Below are positions 45,231 through 53,346 of a stretch of DNA of 64,000 nt, piece after piece. The position numbers and the translations under genes were made by a program. The DNA comes from Echinicola strongylocentroti (lineage in GTDB: Bacteria; Bacteroidota; Bacteroidia; Cytophagales; Cyclobacteriaceae): NCBI RefSeq assembly GCF_003260975.1, contig NZ_CP030041.1, forward strand, positions 5,025,501 to 5,089,500, given 5' to 3'. Numbering within the stretch: position 1 is the first letter of the stretch; each line of letters opens with the position of its first letter. Below the pieces are notes generated by a model, which saw only the letters and a program-made list of their open reading frames with translations, was not told the DNA's origin and searched no databases.

Positions 45231-46013
45231 CTAATTCATCCTTATCGCTTTTGTTTTTTTAGCTTCGGTAATTTGTTTCATGACAAGCATAAAATACAGC
45301 GGGCCTTCAGAAAGGTATCTTTTTCCCAGTCGTGCAGGTTGGTCCAAGAGACGGTAGAGCCAGCCAAAGCCAGTCTTTTTGATCCACTCTGGTGCCATTT
45401 TTTGTACCCCTGCCGCGTAATCAATAGACGAACCCAGTCCAAGACTAACAGGGATGTCATAGGCCTTCAGGTACTTGCTGATAAACCGCTCCTGTTTTGG
45501 TGCTCCCAATCCCACGACGAGTACATCAGAAGTACTTTTCTGCAATAATTTCACTATTTTATCTAGTTCATCAGGATCATTTTCAAATCCAAAAGGCGGG
45601 CTATACGTTCCGCTGATGGTCAGGCCAGGATACTGCTTTTCCAGTTTTTGCTTGGCAATGTCCCCTACGCCAGGTGCAGCACCGAGGAGAAATACCCGCA
45701 TGTTTTTTTGTGCGGACACTTCACACAGTTTGAAGAAAAGCGACGAACCACTTACTTTTTCTGTGAGGGGCTGTTTCAGCCATTTGGATGTCCAGACGAG
45801 GGGTTTCCCATCAGGCACAAGCAGACCAGATGTGTTGAGCACATCTTTGTATTGTTGGTCTTTGTGCGCCGCGATCAACAGGTTGATGTTTGGCGTGAAG
45901 ATGGAAGTTTTCTCTTTGTTTTTGACCGCATCTACGATGTAGTCAATGGTATCTTCGAAAGAAACGTCGGCCACTTGGACTCCAAGGATGTCGACTTTGT
46001 TAAACTTTTTCAT
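45231..46013 (-). CDS. WecG/TagA/CpsF-family glycosyltransferase
   Basis: This 260-residue GT26-type protein has landmarks TPNINLLIAAHKDQQYKDVL, LLVPDGKPLVWTSKWLKQPL, MRVFLLGAAPGVGDIAKQKL, DVLVVGLGAPKQERFISKYL and GLGSSIDYAAGVQKMAPEWI. Characterised relatives add ManNAc or ManNAcA to lipid-linked GlcNAc. The UDP-ManNAc-making WecB at 21706 would supply the donor. It overlaps the upstream GT4 gene by 14 bp and is likely co-expressed with it. Confidence 0.92.
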   Translation of the reverse strand: MKKFNKVDILGVQVADVSFEDTIDYIVDAVKNKEKTSIFTPNINLLIAAHKDQQYKDVLNTSGLLVPDGKPLVWTSKWLKQPLTEKVSGSSLFFKLCEVSAQKNMRVFLLGAAPGVGDIAKQKLEKQYPGLTISGTYSPPFGFENDPDELDKIVKLLQKSTSDVLVVGLGAPKQERFISKYLKAYDIPVSLGLGSSIDYAAGVQKMAPEWIKKTGFGWLYRLLDQPARLGKRYLSEGPLYFMLVMKQITEAKKTKAIRMN

Positions 46014-47085
46014 AAATAGGCTCTTTGATGGACGTTTTCAACAAATTGTTCCAGGAGAGAGTAGCGTATTCATGAGAGTGGTAGTTTACAATAAGGTCCC
46101 TAGCAGACTGGGACAGCTTTTGGTATTCATCATCAGTGAGGGTCATCGCATTTTCGATGGCGTTGCTGATGAGAGTTGATTCAGGTTTTTCGATTAAAAA
46201 GCCTGTTTCTTTATTGACAATATCCGAGATGTCTGCAACATCCGTACCAAGTGCTGGAAGACCACAAGCCATGGATTCCATCATGGCGCAAGGGATGCCT
46301 TCTACCTTAGAGGTAAGGATAAAGAACCTTGACTGATGGATGAATTTCACCACGTGTGGGCTGTGCCCTGCGAAGTGAACTTGATCTTCCAGTTCCAGCT
46401 GTTTTACTTGAGCTTGGAGGGCTTCCATCATGGGGCCTTTGCCTACCACGAGAAAACGCGGCTTCAGGCCTTTTTTCTTTAACATGCCCAGTGCTTCAAT
46501 GATCAAGTTGACATTCTTTCTTTCTTCAAGCACACCGATATAGATAAAATCAAATTCCTTGGGTGTCCTCGGAGAGGGCAGAAAGTCCTCTTTTGTATTG
46601 ATCGTACTGTGCAGGATAGAGATTTTTTCTTCAGGAATACCCTGTTCCAGCCAATAATTTTTGGTGTTGTTGCCAGGTACATTGAGGTGTTTGGCCTCAT
46701 GCATGGCACTGGAGATGACATTGCCTACAGGCCATATTTTCATATAATCCTGGGTGAGGTTATCGATCTCGCTAAATATAAATGGTGTAGAGGTAACTTT
46801 TGATAAGAGGTAAGAGAAGAAACCGTGCGGTTTGAAGTTATAGCTAAGGATAAGGTCAGGCTTGATCTTTCGGATCTTTGAAAACATAAAAAACGGCGAA
46901 AGCATCAGGTAAAAAGGTCTGATCCTTAGTAGTTTTGGTAAGATGATATACTTTAATTTATCAAATTGAGGCCCGTTTTCTTTTCTGATCAAAAATATCT
47001 CATCCACCATATCCACCTTGGCCAATGGCTTCAACTTATAAATTACTTGACTGGGCTTCAGGCCTGCTATAACGACAATCTTCAT
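46000..47085 (-). CDS. Glycosyltransferase family 4
   Basis: This 361-residue GT-B enzyme has the N-terminal domain landmarks KPDLILSYNFKPHGFFSYL and FSEIDNLTQDYMK, a donor domain with FIYIGVLEERKNVNLIIEAL, RFLVVGKGPM and VHFAGHSPHV, and the E-x7-E block SKVEGIPCAMMESMACGLPA near residue 270. It is the first gene of a two-gene minus-strand unit with the WecG/TagA-type transferase. Confidence 0.9.
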   Translation of the reverse strand: MKIVVIAGLKPSQVIYKLKPLAKVDMVDEIFLIRKENGPQFDKLKYIILPKLLRIRPFYLMLSPFFMFSKIRKIKPDLILSYNFKPHGFFSYLLSKVTSTPFIFSEIDNLTQDYMKIWPVGNVISSAMHEAKHLNVPGNNTKNYWLEQGIPEEKISILHSTINTKEDFLPSPRTPKEFDFIYIGVLEERKNVNLIIEALGMLKKKGLKPRFLVVGKGPMMEALQAQVKQLELEDQVHFAGHSPHVVKFIHQSRFFILTSKVEGIPCAMMESMACGLPALGTDVADISDIVNKETGFLIEKPESTLISNAIENAMTLTDDEYQKLSQSARDLIVNYHSHEYATLSWNNLLKTSIKEPIYEKV

Positions 47086-47326
47086 TACTACAAAAATTTT
47101 GTGGTTAGTTCACTTACTAGCAAAAGGTTCTTTTGGGAGGGTGTCTAAATTGACTTGTTGTAAATATAGTAAAAAATGTATTTCAAATCATAAAAAACGT
47201 AATTTTTTGTAATTAATTTAACGTTAAGGGATTTTACCTTCTTAAAGGTAGTGTCATTGATAAATGTGTTGATAGTTTGGTAATCAGGTGTTTGTGATTA
47301 TCTGTAGATTTTTCAGTATTTTTCTT

Positions 47327-47370
47327 AAAACAACTACCCTCATCATTTTATTGAGGGTAGTTGTTTTTTT
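47327..47370 (+). terminator. Strong intrinsic-terminator hairpin upstream of the CDC-like genes, with no gene before it
   Basis: A 16-bp perfect stem (47327-47342 with 47352-47367, core CAACTACCCTCA/TGAGGGTAGTTG) surrounds a 9-nt loop and is followed by further Ts. No gene on either strand ends just before it: upstream on the + strand is the 5' end of a divergent gene. It therefore either ends a short unannotated transcript or attenuates the lipoprotein gene beginning at 47465. The rest of 47086-47464 is A/T-rich without a recognised feature. Confidence 0.7.
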
Positions 47371-47464
47371 TGGCATGGTTTTGGGTTTGATTTGGTACTT
47401 TATAGTTGGTATTTGGAATTACCGCAAATTGTGTATTTTTTTTACAACAAAACTAAATCAACTC

Positions 47465-48490
47465 ATGCGAAAATTTTTAACCATTGGCTTTTTGGCTGTA
47501 GGAATGTATTCTTGTCAGGAAGAAGAGGCCATTCGCCCAGTTATATCTGAGGATAGTACAGAAAAGGAGACTGTTTGGGAGTCACAGACCAAGTCTACCA
47601 GTTATACCGCGTTTCCATTTTTGAAAAGAGATAGTTATATGCAGTATCCGGGGGCATTGATTACCTTGGAGAGTGTGATGACTCAGGATTTCAATTATGT
47701 ATTTAACTATACCTATAATGAAGTGGATGTAGTTTCCAGTTTAGAAGGAGCGGATCCTGCATCCAAAACATTAATTCCGAGTTATGCTAGTTTTGCTGAT
47801 TTTGAGAATGCTTCCCTATATTTGAATCCCAATCCCTCGGTTTCAGTCAGGGAAGACACCGTTTATCATGAGCAGTGGGTCAAGCCGATTTATTCAATGG
47901 ATCATCTGTATACAGCGTTGGGCGGCAATGCGCATATTTTAAATGCCGAAGTAGCGGGTGAAATAGCCTATGGAAAGAAGGATGGTAAGAGTAGAGGAAT
48001 GGTCTATATGGAAGCTATTTTTTATTCCTATGATTTAGAGATTCCAGCGGGTTCTTCCCTCATCGAGGAGTCTGCTGATGATGGAGCATTTGAGGAGGGG
48101 ACACCAGTCTATGTATCCAAGATAAACATGGGAAGGATGGCCGTTGTCTTTTTTGAGTCTGCCAGTCCTTATGAGGAGGTGGAAGCAGCCTTAACGACAT
48201 TGATAGATGGTGAAGGGATTACTGAAGAGCAACTGGAGCTGTTGGAGAACACGAAGTATATTGTCAGTGTTTCCAGGGGATGGAACGGTCTCGAAATCCC
48301 GGTGTCCATTGAAGGAACAAATGATTTCGGTCACCTCGAGCGGATGCTGGAAGCAGAAGGAGAAGACCAGGTTTATGGAGAGGGAAAATACGGGGCAATC
48401 ATCAGCTACGAATTACGGCATATCGATACCAACGAATTAGCAGAGGTTACTTTTATGGCAGAGTATGAAGTACCGAAGGTGGTGGAGTGA
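47465..48490 (+). CDS. CDC-like (thiol-activated cytolysin family) lipoprotein, domains 1-3 only
   Basis: This encodes 341 residues from ATG 47465. The frame is open to 47288, but that stretch contains the terminator hairpin and the lipoprotein signal begins here (GFLAVGMYSC, Cys17, then acidic residues suiting surface export). The chain follows CDC order: YPGAL at 61-65, IPSYASFADF at 104-113 (CDC DPTYANV region), YMEAIFYSYDLEIP at 181-194 (KQIFYTVSANLP), PVYVSKINMGRMAVVFFESA at 214-233 ([20 protein letters not shown]) and YGAIISYELRHI at 309-320 (YPISYTSVFLKD). It ends where CDC domain 4, with its Trp-rich loop, would start. Bacteroidota CDC-like proteins are known as pore-formers, some antibacterial and needing a partner. 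Pore formation here is inference. Confidence 0.72.
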   Translation: MRKFLTIGFLAVGMYSCQEEEAIRPVISEDSTEKETVWESQTKSTSYTAFPFLKRDSYMQYPGALITLESVMTQDFNYVFNYTYNEVDVVSSLEGADPASKTLIPSYASFADFENASLYLNPNPSVSVREDTVYHEQWVKPIYSMDHLYTALGGNAHILNAEVAGEIAYGKKDGKSRGMVYMEAIFYSYDLEIPAGSSLIEESADDGAFEEGTPVYVSKINMGRMAVVFFESASPYEEVEAALTTLIDGEGITEEQLELLENTKYIVSVSRGWNGLEIPVSIEGTNDFGHLERMLEAEGEDQVYGEGKYGAIISYELRHIDTNELAEVTFMAEYEVPKVVE

Positions 48491-48604
48491 ATTGGCTCTA
48501 GTACATTTTGTGAACGGCAGATGAACCAGATAGATTAAAGTAACTTCAAATTGCGGTTGTCCTATTTCTTTAAAGTTTTTTATCCATTACTAAAATCAAG
48601 TATA

Positions 48605-49603
48605 ATGCGTAATTATTTTATTGTCAGTATAATAACATTGGTGCTTTTTTCGTGCCATGAAGAAGTAGAGCCTATTGTAAATAATGAAGAAGAAATGGCG
48701 CAGGAAATTATCTATGAAACCCGGGATTTGTCTTCAGAATATAATAATATTGTTGCCTTTGATTTTCCGGAAATATCGATTTATCCAGGATCAATTTTAA
48801 AACTAAGTTCCCTTAAAGAGGGAGAGGCTATTGAAATGAGTGATTTTTCTAAAAGAAAGGTTCCTCTCATAGGTGACTTGTTTATTAAAGGAATTAGTAC
48901 GGTCACTGAGATAATCCCTTCGTACAATAATTTTATTGAGTTCCATACTAGTCTTGTTGAAGGAAACCGACCCATCGACAATAATTTTTCAACATTTTAT
49001 TATAATGCATTGCCCATTTATTCCAACAACCATTTTAAATACATAATAGATGACTATCAGGGTGAAATTTTTGACGAGTCACTTGAGCAAATAGATTTTG
49101 ATAAGAAAGACCTAACGTCAAGAGGGGTGTTGTATGCAAGAAGATACAATTACAATTACTCTTTGTCAAATCCAGAGGATGGGATGTATGTTGAAGAGGA
49201 CCTTCAAAATGATGAATTTGAGTATTTAGATGCGGCCCTGATTGGTACAGTTTTATATGGGCGTGTAGACTTGATACTCTATGAGTCTGAACACGCTCAT
49301 TATTTGGTACATGATATTGTTGGTTCGGCGATGAATGGGGAAGAGCTTTCGGATGAAGAAGATGATATATTATCAGAAATTAAAGTGATTTGCTATTCTA
49401 TTCGAAATGAGCCAGGCGTGAGGAAATTTTATGAGGGTAATGGGGATTTTGGGATTTTAAAGGACTTCTACTTAGGGAAGGGTGAGTACTTGGAAGATGG
49501 TGATGGGACAATTATAGGGTTTTTAATGAGAGATATGAAAAAGCATATATCTATAAATTTCGATAAAGAAGTAACATTTGAAGAGCCTGTTGCTTTGGAG
49601 TAA
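48605..49603 (+). CDS. CDC-like lipoprotein, second copy, domains 1-3 only
   Basis: This encodes 332 residues from ATG 48605 (the open frame extends 54 bp upstream without a signal sequence). The lipoprotein signal is ITLVLFSC with Cys17 and a His-Glu-Glu tail. It is colinear with the previous gene: YPGSIL at 60-65, IIPSYNNFIEF at 103-113, RGVLYARRYNYNYSLSNP at 173-190 and LIGTVLYGRVDLILYESE at 212-229. The last keeps the YGR seen in classical CDCs, where the first copy has MGR. The chain ends after IIGFLMRDMKKHISINFDKE and lacks domain 4. The two genes are probably an operon (114-bp gap), consistent with a two-component pore or paired paralogues. This is inferred from family resemblance and needs a profile search. 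Confidence 0.7.
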   Translation: MRNYFIVSIITLVLFSCHEEVEPIVNNEEEMAQEIIYETRDLSSEYNNIVAFDFPEISIYPGSILKLSSLKEGEAIEMSDFSKRKVPLIGDLFIKGISTVTEIIPSYNNFIEFHTSLVEGNRPIDNNFSTFYYNALPIYSNNHFKYIIDDYQGEIFDESLEQIDFDKKDLTSRGVLYARRYNYNYSLSNPEDGMYVEEDLQNDEFEYLDAALIGTVLYGRVDLILYESEHAHYLVHDIVGSAMNGEELSDEEDDILSEIKVICYSIRNEPGVRKFYEGNGDFGILKDFYLGKGEYLEDGDGTIIGFLMRDMKKHISINFDKEVTFEEPVALE

Positions 49604-49626
49604 TATTGAAATAATATATAAATTAG

Positions 49627-50259
49627 ATTCAACTCGGTTTATCCCGGATTAAAGCGCTTATTCAGGGGGGGGCTTCGGGGGATGCAGCTTATGTTTATGT
49701 TAATGGCTACGAGGGACTAAAGAATTATGTTAGTCAAGGTGGAGAAATGACCAATGATTCAAGAGGTGCAATCATAGCTTACAAATTGAGGAATTTAAGT
49801 ACTCATTACACTGGGACGATTACTATTTCTGCTGATTATAGTGAGAAAATTTGTAAAAAGCCAGTTTTTGTGTTCTGGAGTGACCAAGCAACTGATCATT
49901 TTTACAGTACTGTAAATGCCCCTACTGCAGGTGGTGGCCTTTGGTCTAACGAAGGAATAGCATTTTTCGGGGTAACATCAAATAGCGAAGGAGCTAAGCC
50001 TGTTTACGAATATTGGAACCCCCAAATAAATGATCATCTTTACAGTTTGGAGAATAATCCTACTGCAGGAGGTGGGCAATGGAAAAATCAGTATATAGGA
50101 TTCTATGCTTTTGATACTCAAATTGAAGGAACGCGACCTGTTTACCAATATTGGAGTTCTAATTCCTTAGATCACTATTACAGTTTCGATGTAGGCCCTA
50201 CGGCTGGAGGAGATGGACAATGGAAAAGAGAATATATAGTTTTCTATGCTTATCCGTAA
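49627..50259 (+). pseudogene. Truncated third CDC-like gene with three DUF5648-like repeats at its C-terminus
   Basis: The frame is open from 49627, with no good start before the internal ATG 49747. The first codons read ALIQGGASGDAAYVYVNGYE, then GLKNYV and RGAIIAYKLRNLSTHYTGTI. This matches the end of CDC domain 3 (the LGGDA, DFDEIRKVI and PISYTSVFLKDN regions). About 270 N-terminal codons are missing. After ADYSEK come three repeats of about 45 residues (KPVFVFWSDQATDHFYS, KPVYEYWNPQINDHLYS, RPVYQYWSSNSLDHYYS), each ending in a GGxxW...(I)xFxxF/Y segment. These resemble DUF5648 repeats, probably a beta-trefoil, and occupy the place of domain 4. A run of eight Gs lies at 49665-49672. Confidence 0.62.
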
Positions 50260-50284
50260 AAGATAAATTAAATTTGTTGAGATT

Positions 50285-50322
50285 AAACTCCCTTCTTGAT
50301 AGATGCTTGAAGGGAGTTTTTC
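50285..50322 (+). terminator. Intrinsic terminator after the CDC-like group
   Basis: AAACTCCCTTC (50285-50295) pairs with GAAGGGAGTTT (50309-50319), followed by Ts, 25 bp after the stop of the truncated third gene. It separates the CDC-like group from the next glycosyltransferase gene. Confidence 0.88.
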
Positions 50323-50342
50323 TATTACAAACTCTAAATGAT

Positions 50343-51239
50343 ATGATTTCCATTATTATCTGCTCTGCGAATAAAGCTTACCTAGAAGCTATTAAACAAG
50401 ACATAGCTAAAACAATTGGGTGTGAACACGAAATTTTGGCTTACAAAAACTCAAATGGAGAAAAAGGCATTTGTGAAATTTATAACCAGGGAGTTGCGGA
50501 TGCCAAGTATGAAATCCTATGTTTCATGCATGAGGATATAGCATATAAAACCCAAGATTGGGGGCAAATAGTTTTAAGGATTTTTCGTGAGAATCCTTCT
50601 CTAGGGTTACTGGGAGTAGCGGGAGGTGATTATAAGTCTCTAGCTCCTTCAAGTTGGTTTAGCTTTGCAGGATCAGAAGGATTTAAAGGAAAATATTACA
50701 TAAATCTTCTTCAGGGCTTTAAATTTGAAAATCGTGATACTCTGCAGGAATATAGAAACCCTTACAATGAAAGACTATCAAAGGTTGCATGTTTGGATGG
50801 TGTTTGGTTATGTTCCACCAAGGAAATTTTTAGCAAAGTACAATTTGATGACTCCATGTTAAAAGGGTTTCATGGGTATGACTTGGACTTATCAATGGCT
50901 GTAAATTACCTTGGTAAGGATGTGGCAGTTACTTATGAAATACTCTTACACCATTTTTCCGAGGGGAAATATGATAAAGGGTGGTATTCGGATATTATCA
51001 ATCTCCATAAAAAGTGGGCGTTTACGTTGCCCATTAGCTATGCTAAGGTATCTACTAGGGAAATATTTACATTAGAGAAGAGAATGTTTCGCCAATTTAT
51101 TTACGAATGTCTTAGGAATGGTTATAGCAAAAATGAAATGTTAGAACTAATTTGTTATTCAAAAAGATCAAAAAAAATGTCTTGGAAATTGTTCCTAAAA
51201 ATTGCCTTTTCTATTGTTGTGTATTCAGGAAAAAAATGA
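50343..51239 (+). CDS. GT2-like glycosyltransferase
   Basis: From the ATG at 50343 this encodes 298 residues; the longer open frame runs back through the terminator and is rejected. It starts MISIIICSANKAYLEAI and has ICEIYNQGVADAKYEILCFM followed by HEDIAY (a DxD-like position near residue 72). LDGVWLCSTKEIF and GFHGYDLDLSMA follow, the acceptor and ED region of GT-A enzymes of the Glyco_tranf_2_5 type. Its 3' end overlaps the convergent gene by 15 bp. Confidence 0.8.
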   Translation: MISIIICSANKAYLEAIKQDIAKTIGCEHEILAYKNSNGEKGICEIYNQGVADAKYEILCFMHEDIAYKTQDWGQIVLRIFRENPSLGLLGVAGGDYKSLAPSSWFSFAGSEGFKGKYYINLLQGFKFENRDTLQEYRNPYNERLSKVACLDGVWLCSTKEIFSKVQFDDSMLKGFHGYDLDLSMAVNYLGKDVAVTYEILLHHFSEGKYDKGWYSDIINLHKKWAFTLPISYAKVSTREIFTLEKRMFRQFIYECLRNGYSKNEMLELICYSKRSKKMSWKLFLKIAFSIVVYSGKK

Positions 51240-52181
51240 TTTTCTTCTAATATTGAGCAGCTTCAATTTATAATTTAAAAAAGTCCATAGACCTAGTTGG
51301 GAAAGACATTCCCTTAGTTCAGAATAATCATGAATTTTTGTATCTGAAATGATATTTAAAAGTAATTGTTTTTTTAGGTGTGAGTTTAATTTCAACAATT
51401 TTGCTTTTAAATTACCTGATATATTCGAGTCGAGAAGTGTTTTATTTAAAACACTTCTAAAAGTAACTTCTCCATATTTTAAAGTTGTTTTGTTAATAGT
51501 GATACTTTGATGGTGTCTACGAACTAGGGCGTACGCTTTAGGGTCGATGTAGCAATGTAAACTGGCACCAGACAGAAGGCACCTTATCCAAAAAAGCCAA
51601 TCCACTTTACTGTTTAGGCGTTCATTAAACCTGATGCAGTGCTTTTCAATAAAGCATCTGGGAATAAGAGGACTACTTATTACAGCAAAGTTGCTGACAA
51701 GTACTTTATCTAATAGCTCGTAAGCGAAGTTATTATAATTTGGCATCCATTTCTCACCCTTCATGAAAAAATCAGGAAAAAATTTAGATTGGTCATTATG
51801 GTTAAAGTAGTAACTTTCTGTGTATGAAATAGAACTTTTGGAAAGGCTATTTTGAAAAGAAAGTTGAGAGTGTAATTTGTCCTTACTAAGTAGATCATCT
51901 GCATCCAAAAATTGGATAAAATGGCCAGAAGCGTTATCTAATCCTATATTTCGAGCTCCAGCATTTCCTTTGTTTTTAATCTTTATATATATAAATCGAT
52001 GATCTCCAACTGTAGATTTTTTTACTATTTTTTCTGTATTGTCTGTGGATCCATCGTCGACTATTATTGCTTCCCATACGGAATAAGATTGGTTTTTAAG
52101 GTTTTCTATAGTTTCGCCTATATAGTGGCCGTAGTTATAAGTCGGGATAATAATGGATACTTTTTTCGTAGAGTTTGTCAT
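51225..52181 (-). CDS. Glycosyltransferase family 2
   Basis: This 318-residue GT-A enzyme has VSIIIPTYNYGHYIGETIEN at the N-terminus, AIIVDDGSTDNTEKIV, NKGNAGARNIGLDNASGHFI and the FLDADD DxD motif near residue 95. Its last 15 bp overlap the end of the convergent + strand gene. Upstream, 52182-52434 carries no recognised feature. Confidence 0.92.
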   Translation of the reverse strand: MTNSTKKVSIIIPTYNYGHYIGETIENLKNQSYSVWEAIIVDDGSTDNTEKIVKKSTVGDHRFIYIKIKNKGNAGARNIGLDNASGHFIQFLDADDLLSKDKLHSQLSFQNSLSKSSISYTESYYFNHNDQSKFFPDFFMKGEKWMPNYNNFAYELLDKVLVSNFAVISSPLIPRCFIEKHCIRFNERLNSKVDWLFWIRCLLSGASLHCYIDPKAYALVRRHHQSITINKTTLKYGEVTFRSVLNKTLLDSNISGNLKAKLLKLNSHLKKQLLLNIISDTKIHDYSELRECLSQLGLWTFLNYKLKLLNIRRKSFFS

Positions 52182-52434
52182 AATGAAATAGAATTAGCTA
52201 ATGTGTTGTATATGCGTAATGATATCAATAATGACTGAGATATTAATAAGTTCCGACGACCTGTTCTGCAGCTCGATTCGAGAAGAAACACTGCATGTCC
52301 CGAGAAATCTCAGAAGAACCTCATTTCATTCTCGGTATTCTTCCGACCTTCGGTACTGGACAAGTTGTGAGAAATAAAATCTATGCCATTTGACAACCGC
52401 TTCAGACTGGTAAGAAAGCCTACGATCAAATAAG

Positions 52435-53346
52435 CTAGATATGTAGTTTTTTGCTCCAAATATTTTTGAAAATTCTATTTAATTTACTTGCACTACTTTT
52501 CTTACTTATAAAGAAAATTTCTTTTCTATTGACTAGTAAAAGTTTAAACAATTTAAAGTGTAAAAGTTGATTTTTTTTATTTTCAACTAAGTCATGAATT
52601 GTTTTTATAAGCATAGATTTTTTACGATTTTTTGAAGAGCCTAGTACTTTTAATATGGATATGTTAGATGAGGAGATGTATTCATCGGATTTTGTAGTGA
52701 GGGTGGGAGAAGTAATCGTCCCCTCGTGTTGTCTGTAATGCACTAATTTTTTATCTATATAAGATATAGTACCTACTTGAGTAGCTCTGAAGGCTATCCA
52801 CCAATCGTAAAAAATTTCTTTGGGAAAAGGTATGATGTCATGGATTAAGTCTTTTTTCATTAATATGGAGTGTCCTGAAACACAATTATTAAAAAGAAAA
52901 GGTAGTGGGCTTCCCCCAGAGTACATATTTTTCATGTTACTGATACTATCCTTGAGAGGTTCACCTATTTCATTAACCATTAGAGAGTCGTGATAGACCA
53001 AGATATTGTTTTTTATTTCATTAACCTGAATTGCTATTTTGTTTTTATCCCAAATGTCATCTTGATCGGATAGAGCGATTAGGCTTCCTTGGCACAGAGA
53101 AATGGCCCGCTCAAAATTTTTAATAAAACCAAGGTTCGAAGGGTTTTGATATAGTTTAATTTTAGTTGAATACTTTTCTTGGTAAGAGCTAAGTAGTTCA
53201 TACGTGGAGTCTGTTGATTGATCGTCCACAATAATTATTTCTAAATTAGAATAAGTTTGATTTAGAATGCTTTCCAGTTGAATGGATAAGTATTCGGAGC
53301 CATTATAGGTACATAGTGCTATTGAAACAAGTGGGGTGTTTTTCAT
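52435..53346 (-). CDS. Glycosyltransferase family 2
   Basis: From the ATG at 53346 this encodes 303 residues. That ATG overlaps the stop of the upstream WbsX-like gene (ATGA), which decides the start over the longer frame. Landmarks are PLVSIALCTYNGSEYLSIQL, LEIIIVDDQSTDSTYELL and ALSDQDDIWDKNK, the DQDD form typical of rhamnosyltransferase-like GT2 enzymes. It is translationally coupled to the preceding gene. Confidence 0.92.
   Translation of the reverse strand: MKNTPLVSIALCTYNGSEYLSIQLESILNQTYSNLEIIIVDDQSTDSTYELLSSYQEKYSTKIKLYQNPSNLGFIKNFERAISLCQGSLIALSDQDDIWDKNKIAIQVNEIKNNILVYHDSLMVNEIGEPLKDSISNMKNMYSGGSPLPFLFNNCVSGHSILMKKDLIHDIIPFPKEIFYDWWIAFRATQVGTISYIDKKLVHYRQHEGTITSPTLTTKSDEYISSSNISILKVLGSSKNRKKSMLIKTIHDLVENKKNQLLHFKLFKLLLVNRKEIFFISKKSSASKLNRIFKNIWSKKLHI

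Noticed and set aside
47288..47464. N-terminal extension of the first CDC-like gene (59 extra codons)
   Set aside because: It is translated from a perfect 16-bp terminator hairpin and has no signal features, whereas a proper lipoprotein signal starts at 47465.
49665..49672. Run of eight Gs as a phase-variation switch
   Set aside because: It lies in a gene already lacking its N-terminal two thirds, and the reading frame is consistent with the family on both sides of the tract, so switching would have no obvious product.
52182..52434. Possible mobile-element remnant between two GT2 genes
   Set aside because: Some inverted-looking GAGAA/TTCTC blocks are present, but no coherent translation, terminal repeat or second copy could be shown.
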